From positions 1-7,775 of the forward strand of contig WFPR01000060.1 of NCBI GenBank assembly GCA_015487455.1: DNA of 7,775 nucleotides. Reading direction: 5' to 3'. Made by a program: the position numbers and the translations under genes. Each line of letters opens with the position of its first letter. Within the stretch, counting starts at the first letter, position 1. Below, one piece after another: positions 6,376 to 7,775 of the stretch. The stretch comes from Candidatus Bipolaricaulota bacterium (GTDB lineage: Bacteria > Bipolaricaulota > Bipolaricaulia > RBG-16-55-9). The notes below the pieces were generated by a model, which was given only the letters and a program-made list of their open reading frames with translations, searched no databases and was not told where the DNA came from.

Positions 6376-6412
6376 GGGCGCAGGGCCGAGCGCAAGGCCC
6401 CTAGCGGCGCCC
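6376..6412. terminator. Possible bidirectional hairpin between convergent genes
   Basis: Outer arms GGGCGC (6376-6381) and GCGCCC (6407-6412) and inner arms GGGCC (6383-6387) and GGCCC (6396-6400) form an interrupted stem with an 8-nt loop. It spans the 34-nt gap between the oxidase stop and the kelch stop. There is no T-tract on either strand, so intrinsic termination is uncertain. Confidence 0.35.
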
Positions 6413-7549
6413 GGGCGAGAGCTCCAGCGCGAGGACGTCGTCGAGGAGGCGCCCGTCGCGGTCCCGGCCCCCGACGAGCACCCAGAGCCGTCGCTCGGGG
6501 ATGAACGCCCCGGCCGCGCTGTGGCGAACGAGCCGCTCTCGCGCCTCCGCCTCGCCCTCGACGCGGAGGGGATGCCACGCCGCCACCGCTCGGCCCTCAC
6601 CCGCGTCCCGGCGGAGGTCGAGCGCCCAGAGGTCGCCGTAGACGGCCCGCCCCCGGCCGCCCGTAAGCAGCATGCGCGCGCCCTCGGCGTCGTAGGCGGA
6701 GACGGCGAAGAAGCGCGCCGGAGGCCTGGAGGCGGGATCGGGGTCGGGGACCAGCTCCCGCCAGACGCCCGTCTCGAGGTCGAGCGCCCAGGTGTCGTCG
6801 AGGGCCCCGGCCCGCTGACCGCCGAAGATCACCAGCCGGTGCCCTACCGGGTCGTAGACCCCCGTGTGGAGGCAGCGACGCTGGGGGCGTGGGCTCTCGG
6901 GGGCCGTCCGGTCGCCGATCCACCGGCGCGTCGCCAGCTCGAAGGCGGGCGCGTCGTCGAACCGTCCCGCCGAGGTGAACCCCGCGAACCCCACCCCGCG
7001 GCGCTCCCGCTCGTCGTAGACGAGCACCGAGCCGTAGCGCGGCGGCGGGGCGCCCTCCGCGCCCATGGGGCTCCACCGCTCCCAACGCCTCGCCTCGGGG
7101 TCGAAGGCCCACACGTCGTGGAAGAAGCCGCCCCCCTGCCCGAACGCGATCACCATCCGCCCCGCCTCGGGGTCGAACAGGGCGCTGTGGCCGCGCCGCG
7201 GCGCGGGGGCGGGCTCCCCCGCCTCGGGGGCCGACAGCAGGCTCCAGCGCGCCCCGCCCTCCTCGTCCAGCTGGAGCGCCCAGACGTCGCCGAGGTAGCC
7301 CTGGCGGCCCAGCCCGCCGAAGAGCAGCAGCCGCTCCCCCACGGGGTCCCAGACGAGCGTCGCGTTGGCCCGCGGGCTCGGCCGCGGCTCCCCCTCCGGA
7401 AGGCGAAGGACCTCCACGACGGCGTCCGCCCCCTCCGGCCTGCCCTGCCCGCGCAGGGGCGTCGGGGGCACGAGGAGGGCCGCCGTCAGCGCGCCCCCCA
7501 TCGCGCGGAGGAACGTCCGCCGACTGAGCGTGAGCTCCGGGCTGCGCAT
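6401..7549 (-). CDS. Tat-exported kelch-repeat beta-propeller protein
   Basis: Predicted exported protein of 382 aa with no recognisable enzyme domain. The N-terminus has a Tat motif SRRTFLR (9-15) and a hydrophobic stretch to about residue 30. Six kelch blades follow, at roughly 62-105, 118-160, 170-210, 226-268, 280-325 and 341-380. Most have the pattern (hydrophobic)2-FGG ... (D/G)D(V/T/L)WALD ... W; examples are LLLFGG at 74-79, VIFGG at 240-244 and LLTGG at 294-298. Blades 3 and 6 are the most diverged. Galactose oxidase also has a kelch domain, but its catalytic copper domain is absent here, so a copper role is not supported. The ATG at 7549 has a good ribosome-binding site 7 nt upstream. 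It is transcribed towards the oxidase, apparently from its own promoter. It is likely a binding or scaffold protein outside the membrane; function unknown. Confidence 0.88.
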   Translation of the reverse strand: MRSPELTLSRRTFLRAMGGALTAALLVPPTPLRGQGRPEGADAVVEVLRLPEGEPRPSPRANATLVWDPVGERLLLFGGLGRQGYLGDVWALQLDEEGGARWSLLSAPEAGEPAPAPRRGHSALFDPEAGRMVIAFGQGGGFFHDVWAFDPEARRWERWSPMGAEGAPPPRYGSVLVYDERERRGVGFAGFTSAGRFDDAPAFELATRRWIGDRTAPESPRPQRRCLHTGVYDPVGHRLVIFGGQRAGALDDTWALDLETGVWRELVPDPDPASRPPARFFAVSAYDAEGARMLLTGGRGRAVYGDLWALDLRRDAGEGRAVAAWHPLRVEGEAEARERLVRHSAAGAFIPERRLWVLVGGRDRDGRLLDDVLALELSPGRR

Positions 7550-7556
7550 CGTCTTT

Positions 7557-7564
7557 CCCTCCCT
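7557..7564 (-). promoter_or_regulatory. Shine-Dalgarno site of the kelch gene
   Basis: On the - strand this reads AGGGAGGG and lies 7 nt before the ATG. It supports the start that includes the Tat signal. Confidence 0.65.
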
Positions 7565-7602
7565 TCACCCTCGGTCTCGGCCCTTAAGGCATTCGGAGGT
7601 AG

Positions 7603-7608
7603 AGTATA
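7603..7608 (-). promoter_or_regulatory. Probable -10 box for the kelch gene
   Basis: TATACT on the - strand, identical to the -10 box of the oxidase gene and one of very few AT-rich hexamers in the region. It predicts a leader of about 45 nt. No good -35 sits at 16-18 bp; the nearest hexamers, GTCAGG or TGTCAG, match poorly. Confidence 0.4.
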
Positions 7609-7653
7609 GCGGGAGGGGAGCCCCGCCTGACACCGCCCGCGCTCGCTCCCCCG

Positions 7654-7753
7654 TCAGTCCCACAGCTCCTCGAACAGCTCGCTCAGGAAGCTCTTGCGCC
7701 GCCGGGGCTTGCGCCCGTGCGCGCCCCTCAGGGTCGGGGTCGGGGGAGACCCC
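7654..7753 (-). CDS. C-terminal fragment of an unidentified protein, cut by the contig end
   Basis: A - strand frame is open from the genome/adapter junction at 7753 to a TGA at 7654-7656, leaving 32 complete codons. The fragment ends in RRRKSFLSELFEELWD, a basic linker followed by an acidic amphipathic helix. Such a tail is typical of real small bacterial proteins rather than of a GC-rich shadow frame. It lies upstream of the kelch gene on the same strand, separated by 104 nt. The family cannot be identified from this much. Confidence 0.45.
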
Positions 7754-7775
7754 CTGTCTCTTATACACATCTGAC
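7754..7775. other. Sequencing adapter (Nextera / Tn5 mosaic end) at the contig end
   Basis: CTGTCTCTTATACACATCT (7754-7772) is the 19-bp Tn5 mosaic end, and the following GAC is the start of one of the two Nextera adapter arms. It is library DNA, not genome. A reading frame entering from here on the - strand begins with the well-known artefact peptide MYKRQ and should not be annotated. C7754 could belong to either the genome or the adapter, since the genomic C-run abuts it. Confidence 0.97.

Noticed and set aside
5176..6600. Long open frame (474 codons) on the - strand opposite the multicopper oxidase
   Set aside because: It is an antisense shadow caused by high GC; its product is Arg/His/Pro-rich with no fold signal, and the + strand gene has every ligand motif.
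6401..7549. Kelch protein as a galactose oxidase
   Set aside because: It has only the kelch propeller; the copper-binding catalytic C-terminal domain of galactose oxidase is missing.
6521..7609. 362-codon + strand frame opposite the kelch gene
   Set aside because: Low-complexity Arg/Pro/Ala composition; it is antisense to a gene with six kelch repeats, a Tat signal and a ribosome-binding site.
7615..7651. Inverted repeat GGGGAGC / GCTCCCC with a 23-nt loop after the partial gene
   Set aside because: Long loop, no T-run and overlap with the kelch promoter region; in such GC-rich sequence a 7-bp match is weak evidence for a terminator.
7565..7770. - strand frame starting MYKRQ
   Set aside because: Its start lies in the sequencing adapter; the real coding frame in this stretch, if any, is a different one ending at 7654.

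Overview
The window is GC-rich bacterial DNA, roughly 65-70 % G+C by eye, with dense coding and strong third-position GC bias. It carries a compact copper and metal homeostasis locus. The genes point to a bacterium with an extracytoplasmic compartment and a working Tat pathway. The phylum cannot be settled from the sequence. A near-leaderless promoter and several thermophile-like compositional traits would fit deeply branching GC-rich lineages, but that is only a guess. The right edge is an assembly end: the last 22 bases match a Nextera/Tn5 sequencing adapter.

Layout. Bases 1-180 are non-coding and end in a purine-rich leader containing no T from base 107 to the start codon. A three-gene operon on the + strand follows. 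Its first gene (181-1623) encodes a membrane-anchored YVTN beta-propeller fused to a C-terminal rhodanese domain, with two Met-rich patches. The second (1631-2407) is a class I SAM-dependent methyltransferase. The third (2394-4562) is a CopB-type P1B ATPase with a CPH metal-binding motif and a 21-histidine N-terminal tail. The genes are 7 nt apart and then overlap by 14 nt, and each has a Shine-Dalgarno sequence. After 76 nt comes a multicopper oxidase (4639-6366) with a twin-arginine signal, a possible lipobox, all the copper-ligand motifs and three Met-rich loops. It appears to have its own promoter: three CTTCACA direct repeats stand just upstream of a TATACT box that lies so close to the ATG that the mRNA should be leaderless or nearly so. 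Converging on it from the - strand is a Tat-exported kelch-repeat protein (7549-6401) with its own ribosome-binding site and -10 box. Upstream of that, on the - strand, is the C-terminal end of another gene (7753-7654), cut by the contig end.

How the parts may work together. The ATPase would move copper (or silver) out of the cytoplasm. The oxidase would convert the more toxic Cu(I) to Cu(II) outside the membrane. Met-rich and His-rich segments on three of the proteins are natural Cu(I)/Cu(II) binding tails. The roles of the propeller-rhodanese and of the methyltransferase are not known. Their tight coupling to the ATPase suggests sulfur or methyl chemistry linked to metal stress. That combination is the most interesting thing in the window. 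The kelch gene is probably a separate transcription unit and has no demonstrated copper link.
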